This document shows positions 51,493-61,435 of a stretch of DNA of 64,000 nt, in pieces. The notes under the pieces are model-generated. The model saw only the letters and a list, made by a program, of their open reading frames with translations, searched no databases and was not told the DNA's origin. Numbering within the stretch: the stretch's first letter is position 1; every line of letters starts with the position of its first letter. The position numbers and the translations under genes are program-made. Location: NCBI RefSeq assembly GCF_947241705.1, contig NC_079268.1, forward strand, positions 310,001-374,000, written 5' to 3'. Source of the stretch: Saccharomyces mikatae IFO 1815 (Eukaryota > Ascomycota > Saccharomycetes > Saccharomycetales > Saccharomycetaceae).

Positions 51493-51711
51493 TTAATTTT
51501 TCATGTTTTCTTTTTTGCCACGGTACAGACTTGGAACGGGTGGGTTTTTTATTATTAAACGGCAAGTGAAAAAAAATGATGATTCAGACAGAACTGCAAG
51601 AGAGAGAGAAAATCGGTGGTTCTTCTTACTCCCAGCAAGTATCTTATGCAATTGTTACAAAGACTCTTTTATCGACGTTAGCTACTGAAACTCTTTAGGA
51701 TTATTTTAAAC

Positions 51712-52266
51712 ATGACCTCGAATAGCGACGGTTCGGATACCTGTTTAGTTGAAGAGCCAACTCCAGGCAGTGTTGAAGCTAATCATCCAAGCAAATCAGT
51801 ACATCAGCTTTCAACGTCGTTGCCACAACAACAACAACATCATCATGGCGATGAAGATGAAAACGATGTCGAGGATGACGACGATGACGACAAGTTCAGC
51901 ACGGGAACCTCGACTCCCACCCCGAGCATAACCAGATTTCAGGTGAATAGCGGCACGCGCACGTCTACGAGGCAGAAGTTGCCGATTAAGTACATCGAAA
52001 ACAAGACCCGAAGACACGTTACCTTCTCGAAGAGGCGGCACGGGATCATGAAAAAAGCTTATGAGCTTTCCGTTTTAACGGGCGCCAACATCTTATTGCT
52101 GATTCTTGGGAACTCTGGTCTGGTTTATACTTTCACCACTCCAAAGCTCGAACCAGTGATACGGGAAGACGAGGGCAAGAACCTCATCAGAGCGTGTATC
52201 AACGCCACAGACGCTCCTGGCGCTCCCGATATTTCACCGGCACAAGAACAATCTCCGACCAAGTGA
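51712..52266 (+). CDS. ARG80: Arg80, MADS-box regulator of arginine metabolism
   Basis: Works with Mcm1, Arg81 and Arg82 to repress arginine-biosynthetic and induce catabolic genes. It is 184 aa (177 in S. cerevisiae). The MADS domain, at about residues 84-142 (KLPIKYIENKTRRHVTFSKR, then HGIMKKAYELSVLTGANILL), is close to that of Mcm1, followed by the SAM extension to about 165. The N-terminal region carries a QQQQHHH run and a Glu/Asp-rich tract (DEDENDVEDDDDDD). The adjacent MCM1, 738 bp downstream on the same strand, marks an old tandem duplication. Confidence 0.97.
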   Translation: MTSNSDGSDTCLVEEPTPGSVEANHPSKSVHQLSTSLPQQQQHHHGDEDENDVEDDDDDDKFSTGTSTPTPSITRFQVNSGTRTSTRQKLPIKYIENKTRRHVTFSKRRHGIMKKAYELSVLTGANILLLILGNSGLVYTFTTPKLEPVIREDEGKNLIRACINATDAPGAPDISPAQEQSPTK

Positions 52267-53004
52267 AACCTTGAGACTAGGGGAGGTGCTCCACGAAAGC
52301 ATAGGCAGAGCTTTATAGTGCAATAAACATATAGAAAGCATCATTGCTTTGAAGGGGGTTGTAAAAGGGTTGCCCTCCTCCGGAACGCGGCTCGGAACAT
52401 ACCGGATCCTCCCCTTTTGAGTAATTTTCTCAAAAGAGGCACTTTTGCGCTGTGCCGCAGGAAATTTCCCTTTCGGTTTAGCACCTGCTGTCCTATATTA
52501 AGCTGCGCCAAAACAAGGTCATCTCCAAATACTTACCAGCGAGGCACTGCGTACCACATTGTAAACTCTGCTTTTTCTTACCTTACTTCAATTTGCCTAG
52601 TGTGTTTTGTTACGTGTATTTTGGCGTTTTTGCTTTTCTTTTTAGTTCCTGGTTGTTGTAAATCAATCTCTAAGTATTTTACATACTATATCATCAGATA
52701 CCCAATCAGTTTCTCCATTATTCACCTATTTGGAAAAAAGTAATTAGGATAAAGACCGACTTTTGTCCACGTTAATTAGTTCATTGTATTGATTTTTTTG
52801 AATTTTTTTTCTTTGATTCATTTTTTTTTAATCGCTGTTTTATCTCTTTTTTTCAATTCAGTTATAGGGAAAAAACGGGAAAAGAAAGAGAAAAAAATAG
52901 TGCAGAGGAAAGGAATAAGAAGCGAAAATCCAGAAAAAAAAAGAGAAGCTTTAGATCTGCAAGACTTGCTGTAACAGCAACAATATTATAGCTACCCAGC
53001 AAGA
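52267..53004. other. ARG80-MCM1 intergenic region
   Basis: 738 bp. A pyrimidine-rich promoter block (about 52780-52860) is followed by an A/G-rich MCM1 leader (about 52865-52945). Small open frames are unrecognised. Confidence 0.5.
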
Positions 53005-53832
53005 ATGTCTGACATCGAGGAGGGTACGCCTACCAATAACGGGCAACAGAAGGAGAGAAGAAAGATAGAAATCAAGTTCATCGAGAATAAAACAAGGCGC
53101 CATGTGACTTTTTCAAAGAGGAAACATGGTATTATGAAGAAGGCTTTCGAACTATCTGTGCTAACAGGCACACAGGTACTGCTACTTGTTGTTTCAGAAA
53201 CTGGTTTGGTATACACTTTTAGCACGCCAAAATTTGAACCTATAGTCACGCAGCAAGAAGGTAGGAACCTGATCCAGGCCTGTTTAAATGCCCCTGATGA
53301 TGAAGAGGAAGACGATGAGGAAGACGGCGAAGATGATGATGATGACGATGAAGAAGATGGTAATGAAATGCAACGTCAACAACCGCAGCAACAACAGCAA
53401 CAAGTATTGAATGCACATGCGAATAACTTAGGTCACCTGAATCAAGATCAGGTACCGGCAGGCGCGTTAAAACAGGAGGTTAAGTCACAATTGTTAGGCG
53501 CCAATCCTAATCAAAACTCAATAATTCAGCAGCAGCAACATCACACTCAGAACCCGCAACAACAGCAGCAGCCTCAGCAGCAGCAACAGCAACAGCCTCA
53601 GCAAATGCCACAGCATCCTCGACCACAGCAGGGAATAGCACATCCGCAGCAGTCACTGCCACAGCAACAACAGCAGCAGCAACAGCAGCAACAACAGCAA
53701 CAACAGCCCCTCACCGGTATTCATCAACCTCATCAGCAGGCTTTTGCTAACGCCGGCTCTCCCTACCTGAATGCCGAACAAAACGCAGCCTACCAACAGT
53801 ACTTCCAAGAGCCGCAACAAGGCCAATATTAA
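53005..53832 (+). CDS. MCM1: Mcm1, MADS-box master transcription factor
   Basis: Essential factor binding CC(AT-rich)6GG boxes. It specifies mating-type genes with alpha1/alpha2, G2/M genes with Fkh2/Ndd1, and arginine genes with Arg80/Arg81. It is 275 aa (286 in S. cerevisiae), the difference lying in the glutamine runs. The MADS box is at residues 18-73 (RRKIEIKFIENKTRRHVTFS, KRKHGIMKKAFELSVLTGTQ), and the SAM region runs to about 97. An acidic tract (about 99-123) and long Gln-rich C-terminus follow. The Gln runs are encoded by mixed CAA/CAG, and the longest (near 53660-53706) is the likeliest site of length variation. Confidence 0.98.
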   Translation: MSDIEEGTPTNNGQQKERRKIEIKFIENKTRRHVTFSKRKHGIMKKAFELSVLTGTQVLLLVVSETGLVYTFSTPKFEPIVTQQEGRNLIQACLNAPDDEEEDDEEDGEDDDDDDEEDGNEMQRQQPQQQQQQVLNAHANNLGHLNQDQVPAGALKQEVKSQLLGANPNQNSIIQQQQHHTQNPQQQQQPQQQQQQQPQQMPQHPRPQQGIAHPQQSLPQQQQQQQQQQQQQQQPLTGIHQPHQQAFANAGSPYLNAEQNAAYQQYFQEPQQGQY

Positions 53833-54489
53833 TCTTATCGGTTTCCGTATATAATTCATAGACGAGCATTAAGAGGGAAAAGCTGTTTCCATACAGAATA
53901 AAAGAAAAATAGACAACGAGAACAAATACGTATCATTACTTTACGTTAAAAAAAAAAAAGCCCTATCTCGGTAAAAGAATAGAAAATATCTTATTCGTCG
54001 GCACCTATTTTTCTTTTGCAATTATTTCTGGTTTGTTTCCTTGCCTCTTTTCACTCTGCTGCCACTTTCTTTCATTAGGCAAGATTCAATCCAACCTCCC
54101 ATTCTCCTTCCCCGGATATATAAAATATAAAAATAAAACTTTAAGAATATAAAAATATGAAAAACACACATAACTTGTATACATTACTCACATACACACA
54201 TTTCCAAATAAATTATAATGTAAATTACTCTGCTTCGAAATAATTCTTCTTCTAGTTACATTAATATTGCAAGTGAATACTTTTTAGTCTGGTTCACAGC
54301 CAATTCTTATATTTTATCGTCTAATACGAATTCTCCGAAGATGTCATGGCAATGCATTAGCAACAAAATAACTTTCCATATGTAACTTGAAATTACTGCG
54401 ATTAAGCTTGTATCAATATTAAAGAAGTAAAAATTGACGGAAAAATCGTTAATTTTCATTCTTTCGAGCGGTTTATCACTACTAGCGTA
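53833..54489. other. MCM1-IOC4 intergenic region
   Basis: 657 bp, very AT-rich. It holds an A12 run at about 53947-53958 and an 11/11 match to the ARS consensus at 54122-54132 on the reverse strand (TTTTATATTTT). Origin function cannot be judged from this. Confidence 0.45.
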
Positions 54490-55935
54490 ATGTCTGATGT
54501 AATATTTCAACCAACGGATATCGTTCTCGCAAAAGTTAAGGGGTTTTCAGCGTGGCCGGCAATGATCATCCCTAATGAACTCATACCTGATAACATCCTC
54601 AAGAACAAACCGATGAGTGTGCACAAAGGCAAGTCAACCAGGGATAAAGAATTAGGAGTGGATATAGATGCAGAGATAGAAGGCCCAGAGCAAAGTGACG
54701 AAGAAGAAGTAGAGACTTTTGATGACAGTGAGGTTAATCCTGAGAAGTTTATAATTTACACTCCAGTTCTAAAGTTTCGTAAAAATGATGCACTAAAACC
54801 GGCTTATTGTGTCAAGTTTTTTTGCGACGATTCGTACATCTGGGTAAAACCCACGGATATGAAGGTTCTAACAAATGAAGAATGTTGTCAGTGGCTAAGC
54901 GGCAAGCAACGGAAGAACAAGAAACTAATACCGGCCTATGAAATGGCTCTGAGGGGAAAAGATGGGATTGATATTTGGGAGTTTGTGGAATATGGGTCTT
55001 ATGGTAAGCCAGATGAAGAGGAATATGTAGAAGAAGAAGAAGAAGTGGAGGAGCGTAAAAAAAAGACAACAAGACCGACTAGATCGTCCAGCAGACAGCG
55101 TCAGAAACGCACTTTCGATATAGATATAGATGAAGGTGGTGAGGTAAACAAAAGGAAAAGAGTCACTAGGTCAACCAGGTCAACTAGACAACAAATGGTC
55201 GATGCTTCAGAAGGAGATGATGATGAAGTTGAAGATGAGGACGAGGACGAGGACGATGAGGAAGTACGAGAGATTGTTAGAAAAAGGCCTCAGAGGGTCA
55301 AAGCCAAGAAAGTAGTGGTGTCGAAGGCTAAACCTAAATCAAAGGCAAAGCCTAAGAAAGAAAGGCCGAAGACACCTAAAATAATCAGGTATCATTTTGA
55401 GGATGATGAAGATTGGACTATTGTTGGCTTGGGTCCACAAGATCTATCAATCGAGAAAACAATGGATCCGATTGCGAAAAAATTGTCACAGAAGAAAAAC
55501 TTGGAAAAGCATACAGAGATTAAGTTGGATTTGGAAGATAAACTAGCGGGCATCAACAAACTGTTATGCGATGTGTTATTTTCAAATATCAACCAAGCTG
55601 TTTCTATGAAGGACGACTTCGAAATAATACTAGACGAATTACAAATCGCTCTTGACACCAGGGGGTCCAAGAACGAATTTATAACAATCTTCCAATCGAA
55701 TAATTCCCTACTGTTAAACTTTAGAATATTATTCAACTTAAGGAAAAAGGAACTGAATGAGTGGAATTTATGGGATCGTTTCCAAAATATTTTTGAACAT
55801 ATTTATTCTTATCAGTTTACACCTGACACGAAAGATTGGCAACTACATCAAGACATGGAAATTCAACCAATAGGGTTGGAAGGTTCGAGTTCCGATGAAC
55901 CTGTGAAGAAAGAGGAAAATAAAGTAGGAGCATAA
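54490..55935 (+). CDS. IOC4: Ioc4, PWWP subunit of the ISW1b remodeller
   Basis: With Ioc2 and Isw1 it forms ISW1b, which its PWWP domain directs to H3K36-methylated gene bodies to keep nucleosome spacing and suppress cryptic transcription. It is 481 aa (475 in S. cerevisiae). The PWWP domain, at about residues 5-145, has DIVLAKVKGFSAWPAMIIP with the motif as SAWP, an acidic insert (about 58-78), and KPAYCVKFFCDDSYIWVKP. A middle segment rich in Lys/Arg and Glu follows (about 175-300), then a helical C-terminal region containing LDLEDKLAGINKLLCDVLF. The next feature is tRNA-His. Confidence 0.96.
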   Translation: MSDVIFQPTDIVLAKVKGFSAWPAMIIPNELIPDNILKNKPMSVHKGKSTRDKELGVDIDAEIEGPEQSDEEEVETFDDSEVNPEKFIIYTPVLKFRKNDALKPAYCVKFFCDDSYIWVKPTDMKVLTNEECCQWLSGKQRKNKKLIPAYEMALRGKDGIDIWEFVEYGSYGKPDEEEYVEEEEEVEERKKKTTRPTRSSSRQRQKRTFDIDIDEGGEVNKRKRVTRSTRSTRQQMVDASEGDDDEVEDEDEDEDDEEVREIVRKRPQRVKAKKVVVSKAKPKSKAKPKKERPKTPKIIRYHFEDDEDWTIVGLGPQDLSIEKTMDPIAKKLSQKKNLEKHTEIKLDLEDKLAGINKLLCDVLFSNINQAVSMKDDFEIILDELQIALDTRGSKNEFITIFQSNNSLLLNFRILFNLRKKELNEWNLWDRFQNIFEHIYSYQFTPDTKDWQLHQDMEIQPIGLEGSSSDEPVKKEENKVGA

Positions 55936-56413
55936 CCTGTGGTCATGGTTAGATATTGTATTTAATTAAAAAAGGGCAACCTGTGTAATATAAAGTAGGT
56001 CAAAGCTGGATAATTTATAATAATTCGGATGTATATAAAGCAGATTTTGATACTCAAGATTCACTTAAATTGTATTGTACTATCAATATAACGTTTTGGA
56101 GTCTATTGATCACTATATGAATTACTTTTTTTTCGAATGCTTCGGGCATATTATGGAAGGTTCAGCTATTCTATATATTTTCAGATTCTATTGCTCCTGG
56201 TTTTATTGATCCCGTAATAGTTTTCATTCTGCGCACCTTTCATATTTACAGAAAAACTATTGAGTTCTGAAGAGTCAGTCTGGGACTCTAATATAGTCCG
56301 CATGATTCTGTCTTTTTAGATAAGAATACTGTGTATTCTTTCACCGAAGGATGGTTGAGTGAAATTTCCCTTCGCGAGTGTATAATGTCTGTTGGTAGAA
56401 AAATTATATGCTT
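55936..56413. other. IOC4 to tRNA-His intergenic region
   Basis: 478 bp of AT-rich DNA. I see no delta, sigma or other LTR sequence here, although the S288C reference carries Ty1 DNA at this locus. Nothing else recognised. Confidence 0.5.
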
Positions 56414-56485
56414 GCCATCTTAGTATAGTGGTTAGTACACATCGTTGTGGCCGATGAAACCCTGGTTCGATTCTAGGAGATGGCA
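56414..56485 (+). tRNA. tRNA-His(GTG)
   Basis: GCCATCTTAGTATAGTGGTT ... GGTTCGATTCTAGGAGATGG folds as tRNA-His. Anticodon GTG is at 56447-56449. There is no intron. A Pol III terminator-like T run (tttttttt) follows directly at 56486. The extra 5' G of tRNA-His is added after transcription. Confidence 0.97.
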
Positions 56486-56715
56486 TTTTTTTTTGTAATA
56501 ACAATAAGATCTTGACGGCATCAAGTAACTAAATACCTCTGTCTAGTGTAGATGATCAAAGAAATAGATTCCTTTTTAGTTTTCTATACTTTCGCCTTTT
56601 TTATGGTCCTATCAGGAAAATTATGATCCTGCTCTCAAACAAAATACGGCTTATTAAATAAAAAAATGCATTGTAAAATAGTAATTAAATCTATACAGTT
56701 AAATTATATACTTAT

Positions 56716-59700
56716 TCAAAAGGTCTGTTCTGCAGCATGGTTAACAATAAACACATACGTACCACTGGTGGCGTCATAGCTTTCAAACTTGGAGTTTGGA
56801 TTATTCTTCAGACGTTCAATATGCCTCTTAACCAACTGATGGTTTGGGTCCTTTATAGGTTTCCTGGTAGATTTGTCTACGGGATAACAGTTAAAGCACG
56901 TAATTCGAGCTCGGACGTTGATTCCTTCACCTCTCTTTGGTTTGTTCGGGGAGTTCGCATATATTATACAAGTTTTTGGTTCAAAAGTAATAATAATGCC
57001 TCCTAATGAGGTCAGAGGAATTTCGGCAAGGTCAACAGATTCTAAAAATTCGATTTTTCCATAGTTTTTATGACCCACAACTAAATGTGAGACTTTGCGT
57101 AGTTGCAATAAAGAATAAGAGGATAAAACATCCATGGAGGGAGAAATGTAATAATTTTCATTGATGAAAGAAGCATCTTGTTCGGCAATTTCAGCACTAA
57201 TCGTCTTCTTATCATTTTCTAAATGGGCTTGCTTTTGCCAATCAGTGATATTTTCCTTGTTTTCTTCGCTTACTTTTATGGAATGATCTTCGATAAGGCC
57301 CTCCTCTTCATTGGATTTTGAATGTAAAGTGTTTATTTTTCCCCCATTTTCTGTTTCTTTTTCATCAATCTTTAGGTTTTCTGGTGTATTTCCCTTTTCA
57401 TCAATTTTACTTCTAGTAGTATTATCATTGTTCAACGATCCATTATTTTTTTCCTTAGACGCAGCCAACAGTTTCTTATTATTAATTAGGTTCTTGAATG
57501 ATCTTTTGTCAGGATTGAATAACAATTGGGAAGCTTTTAAGATGCTTTCGTCTAAAGTTTCCTCCTGTTGACTAGATATTGTAATCTGATTATTCTTTCT
57601 ATCGACTGAAATAGATAAATTTGGATCAGCCTTGATCTGTACCTTATCCATGGCGGTACTTTTAGATTTGAGCTTGGTCGTAAATAAAGTTTTAGGAACC
57701 ATTTTATATGCGCTACTCAAACTAGCTTTTTTGCGCTCATCAGCTTTGATTTTTGTAGCACTTGGTTGAACTGGAATAGAAGCTGTGTTGACGACAGTTG
57801 CTTTGGAAAACAGTTCATTGGTACCATATGGATTACTATTCTGAAGTTGTAATCTTTGCTGCTGCTGCTGCTGCTGAAGTACGTTCTGTGATTGTGCCAT
57901 TGACTGAGACTGAGGAAACAATCCCCCACCTGAAATATTAGTATTCGTGTTATTCTGAAATAGACCCCCTCCATTAGTTGGTTGTGAGTTATTATTATTA
58001 TTGAATAAGCCCGTTGAAACAATGCCGTTATTCAAAGAGGAAGTGTTATTGTTTCCAAATAAACCGCCGCCAGTTGTGGGAGCCCCGGCACTCACAGATT
58101 TATTGCCGAATAAGCCGGTGGAAGTGGTGGTGGCTGCCGTGCTAGATACATTATTAGACCCAAATAACCCGCCTGATGTGGTGTTTGAAGCTGTACCATT
58201 GGCACCCCCAAAAAGAGATCCCGTAGTGGGCTTATTTCCAAACAAACCACCAGTAGTTGATGTAGTATTGTTTTGGTTGGCAGCTTGATTGTTACCAAAT
58301 AACCCGCCTGCAACAGAATTTCCAGGTTTTGGGCCAAACAGGCTTCCCGAAGCTGGTTGCTGTTTATTTTGAAACAACCCCCCAGATTGCTGTTGCAGAT
58401 TGTTCCCAGTTATACCGTTATTTGGATTTGTTGCACTGTTAGAAAATAAACCTGTATTGCCCAAACCACCGGGTTTCGCTCCGAAAAGATTGGTATTTTG
58501 TTGTGGTTGTTGTAATCCGTTTTGGCCAAATGGTTGGTTATTCGTTTGATTGGACTGACCAAACAACCCACCAGTTTGAGGTTGTGACTGGTTGTTGGAT
58601 TGTCCAAATAATCCCCCTGTTGATTGCTGTGGTTGATTACTTTGCCCAAACAAAGAATTACCTTGAGACCCAAAAGTGGATGCTCCCTGTTGTTGTCCAA
58701 AAAGACCACCCGTAGGTTTGCTTCCAAATAACCCACCTTGTTGCTGTGACTGACCGAATGTACTAGATGAGTTTTGTTGCCCAAATAACCCTGACTGGTT
58801 CTGATTTTGGTTATTCTGACCGAATAGCCCTCCAGCGGTAGAACTTTGCTGTTGTCCAAGTAATCCTGCTCCACTTTGTTGCTGGTTATTTTGCCCGAAT
58901 AAGCCAGTAGAGGTGACGCCACTCGTGTTATTATTCATTCCAAATGCATTCGTGCCACTAGTCTGGCCAAACAGCCCACCAGAAGCTGGTTTGGCCCCAA
59001 AAAGGCCGCCAGTGTTCTGCTGTTGGCCAAAGGCACCACCATTCGCATTAGCGTTTGCTTGACCAAATATACCACCGGTGCTTTGCTGTGGCTGTTGTTG
59101 AGAGAAGGCACCGCGATTCACTTGGCCAAAGGCGCCTCCACCAGTCATATTATTCGCCCCGAATGAATTTGGTTGCTGGCCAAACAAGTTCGCGTTTGTG
59201 TTCGAGTTTTGTTGTCCGAAAAGGCCAGTGCTGTTGGTGTTGTTGGTTGAATTTGTTGTGTTACCAAATAATCCTCCGGGAGCAGCAGGTTTATTCGCCC
59301 CAAATGCCGAGTTTCCTGAAAGATTGGTTGAACTTCCAAACAAACCTGTGGTGTTAGATGCTCCAGGGCCAAATCCTCCTCCCGATCCTCCTCCAAACAT
59401 GCCTGCTGCTGGCTTCTGACCAAATAATCCCCCTGTTGTAGCAGATGTATTGGAGTTATTGTTCCCCATCATTCCAAATCCCGCGTTAGTAGTGCCTTGC
59501 GGATTGCTAAAGGTAGTACCAGCGCCATTTTGACCCGTTCCGAATTTTCTTCCTGCTTGATAGTCTTGAAACCTCAATTCTTCAAAAGAAAAATTCCTGT
59601 ATTCGGGCATGCAGGTAATACTTTGGAAAACGTTGGTAACGCCTGTAGTTGGGTCCTTCTCCTCGAAGGTAGTAAAGGGTTTGATGCTCGTGCCTGCTGT

Positions 59701-60042
59701 AGAGTTGGGCGCAACAGATGTGGAACTAGCGGAAAGTGACGTGTTATTGCCCATGCCACCAAAAATCGAGCCAGAGGCGTTGTTGTTCGAACCCAATTGA
59801 GCTTGACCAAATGGGGTACCGTTGGCAGCTGTGGATCCAGACATTCCGAAGGGAGACTTGGAAGTCTGATTGCCAAAGTTACCGAATGCAGGGGCCTGAG
59901 TTGTATTTGCTTGCTGGCCAAGAGCAAAAGTAGAACTATTTGCTACTGGTTGTTGCTGCTGTTGTGTACCAAAGGATGATCCTGTTGAACCAAATGGCTG
60001 TGTTGTTGCGCTAGGAAATGCGCCACGGCTAACTCCAAACAT
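56716..60042 (-). CDS. NUP116: Nup116, GLFG nucleoporin
   Basis: FG nucleoporin of the cytoplasmic side and central channel, a paralogue of Nup100 and relative of Nup98. It binds karyopherins and, through its GLEBS motif, Gle2 for mRNA export. It is 1,108 aa (1,113 in S. cerevisiae). The GLEBS motif, which separates this protein from Nup100, lies at about residues 125-170 (NVFQSITCMPEYRNFSFEEL). About 18 exact GLFG repeats plus many SLFG/NLFG/GLFQ variants span about 205-715, separated by Gln/Asn/Ser/Thr linkers. The C-terminal RNA-binding/Nup98-type domain is at about 965-1108 (YYISPSMDVLSSYSLLQLRK, SHLVVGHKNYGKIEFLESVD). It is not followed by an autocleavage HFS motif. Confidence 0.97.
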   Translation of the reverse strand: MFGVSRGAFPSATTQPFGSTGSSFGTQQQQQPVANSSTFALGQQANTTQAPAFGNFGNQTSKSPFGMSGSTAANGTPFGQAQLGSNNNASGSIFGGMGNNTSLSASSTSVAPNSTAGTSIKPFTTFEEKDPTTGVTNVFQSITCMPEYRNFSFEELRFQDYQAGRKFGTGQNGAGTTFSNPQGTTNAGFGMMGNNNSNTSATTGGLFGQKPAAGMFGGGSGGGFGPGASNTTGLFGSSTNLSGNSAFGANKPAAPGGLFGNTTNSTNNTNSTGLFGQQNSNTNANLFGQQPNSFGANNMTGGGAFGQVNRGAFSQQQPQQSTGGIFGQANANANGGAFGQQQNTGGLFGAKPASGGLFGQTSGTNAFGMNNNTSGVTSTGLFGQNNQQQSGAGLLGQQQSSTAGGLFGQNNQNQNQSGLFGQQNSSSTFGQSQQQGGLFGSKPTGGLFGQQQGASTFGSQGNSLFGQSNQPQQSTGGLFGQSNNQSQPQTGGLFGQSNQTNNQPFGQNGLQQPQQNTNLFGAKPGGLGNTGLFSNSATNPNNGITGNNLQQQSGGLFQNKQQPASGSLFGPKPGNSVAGGLFGNNQAANQNNTTSTTGGLFGNKPTTGSLFGGANGTASNTTSGGLFGSNNVSSTAATTTSTGLFGNKSVSAGAPTTGGGLFGNNNTSSLNNGIVSTGLFNNNNNSQPTNGGGLFQNNTNTNISGGGLFPQSQSMAQSQNVLQQQQQQQRLQLQNSNPYGTNELFSKATVVNTASIPVQPSATKIKADERKKASLSSAYKMVPKTLFTTKLKSKSTAMDKVQIKADPNLSISVDRKNNQITISSQQEETLDESILKASQLLFNPDKRSFKNLINNKKLLAASKEKNNGSLNNDNTTRSKIDEKGNTPENLKIDEKETENGGKINTLHSKSNEEEGLIEDHSIKVSEENKENITDWQKQAHLENDKKTISAEIAEQDASFINENYYISPSMDVLSSYSLLQLRKVSHLVVGHKNYGKIEFLESVDLAEIPLTSLGGIIITFEPKTCIIYANSPNKPKRGEGINVRARITCFNCYPVDKSTRKPIKDPNHQLVKRHIERLKNNPNSKFESYDATSGTYVFIVNHAAEQTF

Positions 60043-60218
60043 AATGATGTTTTAAAAAAAGAGAAATTCTTCAAACTTAAATGGTGCCCTCTCAGTTGCC
60101 GCGGTTCTCTATGTGATGCTTCTGGCCTCCATTAAGGTCTTCTGGCCACCTAGTGATTATAAATGTATCTTATTTTTGTTCTTTTTCCATCAAACATGAA
60201 AGGAAAAAAAGAAAAAAA

Positions 60219-60225
60219 CGGGTAA
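60219..60225 (-). promoter_or_regulatory. Reb1-type site in the NUP116/CSM3 divergent promoter
   Basis: CGGGTAA, the reverse of TTACCCG, 75 bp upstream of the CSM3 ATG in a 257-bp divergent promoter. Exact core match. Confidence 0.5.
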
Positions 60226-60263
60226 TGTTGGTCATTATTAAAGTGACAATAATAATAGAACTT

Positions 60264-60269
60264 ACGCGT
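60264..60269. promoter_or_regulatory. MCB element (ACGCGT) upstream of CSM3
   Basis: Palindromic ACGCGT 31-36 bp before the CSM3 start. MBF binds this sequence to drive G1/S transcription, fitting the replication role of Csm3. Confidence 0.55.
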
Positions 60270-60299
60270 AATTAAGAACTATCGATATATTGAAACAGA

Positions 60300-61286
60300 A
60301 TGTCGGAGAAGAACAAGCAGGATTTTATTGACGTGATGGATGAAGATACTAATAATCTGCTATTCCCTCTTGATGGTTCCCAAGATGTCGGAAAAGATCC
60401 AACTATACCGAATGGCTTGGACGCTTCAATAGGGGATCCTACCATAGCTGACCCAACCGCTATTGTAACTAAAAGGAGAAGGCCTCAGGTAAAGTTAACA
60501 GCCGAGAAACTGCTTAGTGATAAAGGTCTACCCTATATTCTAAAAAATGCACATAAAAGAATACGAATCTCCTCAAGGAAAAACTCTTATGATAACTTAT
60601 CAGGTATTATTCAGTTCTACCAGCTTTGGGCACACGAATTATTTCCTAAGGCAAAATTCAAGGATTTTATGAAGATATGTCAGACAATGGGTAAAACAGA
60701 CCCAGTTCTGAGAGAATACAGAGTTAGTCTTTTCAGAGATGAGATGGGCATGAGCTTTGAGGTCAGCACACGAGATGGGGGACAAGGGTTGGAAACACAA
60801 TCACCTATGGTTAGAGAACACTCTACTGACCTGGGCATGGAACCTGTTGCGACAGATGGTTTCAATAAACAAGATAAAACTGATGTTAATAAAAATGACA
60901 AGGACGAAGATGACGATATATATCACCCTTCTTCGAGTAACAGAAAAAAAAGGGTTTCAGATGAAACAAGGAATGATTCACCAGCAGAACACAATTCCGC
61001 ACCGCCTAAGGAAGATACGGATACACTATTGAAGAGATTCAGGGTACAAGGGTCCTCTGGCTTTGATGAAAATGAGAAGAAACTTTTATTGGGGTGGTTA
61101 GATGCGCATAGAAGTATAAAAAAGGACTTAATGACTGAAGAAGACGTTGAAATGGTACAAAAACTAGAAGAGTGGGAAATGGATGACATCGGGGAATCAG
61201 AGACTCAGTACGACTTTTTGCCAGGAGAGGATGAATTTAGTGTTGATCAAGATGAGTTAGATGCTATGAAAGAAATGGGATTTTAA
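60300..61286 (+). CDS. CSM3: Csm3, replication-fork protection factor (Tipin/Swi3 family)
   Basis: Forms a complex with Tof1 that travels with the replisome, stabilises paused forks, supports Mrc1 checkpoint signalling and aids cohesion and meiotic segregation. It is 328 aa (317 in S. cerevisiae). The Swi3 domain is at about residues 60-150 (VKLTAEKLLSDKGLPYILKN, NLSGIIQFYQLWAHELFPKA). The rest is acidic and poorly conserved, with a basic KKRVS-type patch near 216 and an acidic C-terminus (DQDELDAMKEMGF). Its promoter has an MCB box and a Reb1-type site. It converges with ERB1, 149 bp between the stops. Confidence 0.96.
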   Translation: MSEKNKQDFIDVMDEDTNNLLFPLDGSQDVGKDPTIPNGLDASIGDPTIADPTAIVTKRRRPQVKLTAEKLLSDKGLPYILKNAHKRIRISSRKNSYDNLSGIIQFYQLWAHELFPKAKFKDFMKICQTMGKTDPVLREYRVSLFRDEMGMSFEVSTRDGGQGLETQSPMVREHSTDLGMEPVATDGFNKQDKTDVNKNDKDEDDDIYHPSSSNRKKRVSDETRNDSPAEHNSAPPKEDTDTLLKRFRVQGSSGFDENEKKLLLGWLDAHRSIKKDLMTEEDVEMVQKLEEWEMDDIGESETQYDFLPGEDEFSVDQDELDAMKEMGF

Positions 61287-61435
61287 CATTGCCTTTGCAG
61301 GTGATAATCCAAAAATACATGTGTATATATGTGTATATATATATATTAATAGAAACCGCTCTATGAAGAGCTTATTTTATTGTTTGATTTCTTCCTTCTT
61401 GAGTTATTATACAATATCTACTTCTAATTACTAAT

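Noticed and set aside
53660-53706. CAG/CAA run in MCM1 as a non-coding microsatellite
   Set aside because: It is in frame and encodes the known polyglutamine tail of Mcm1.
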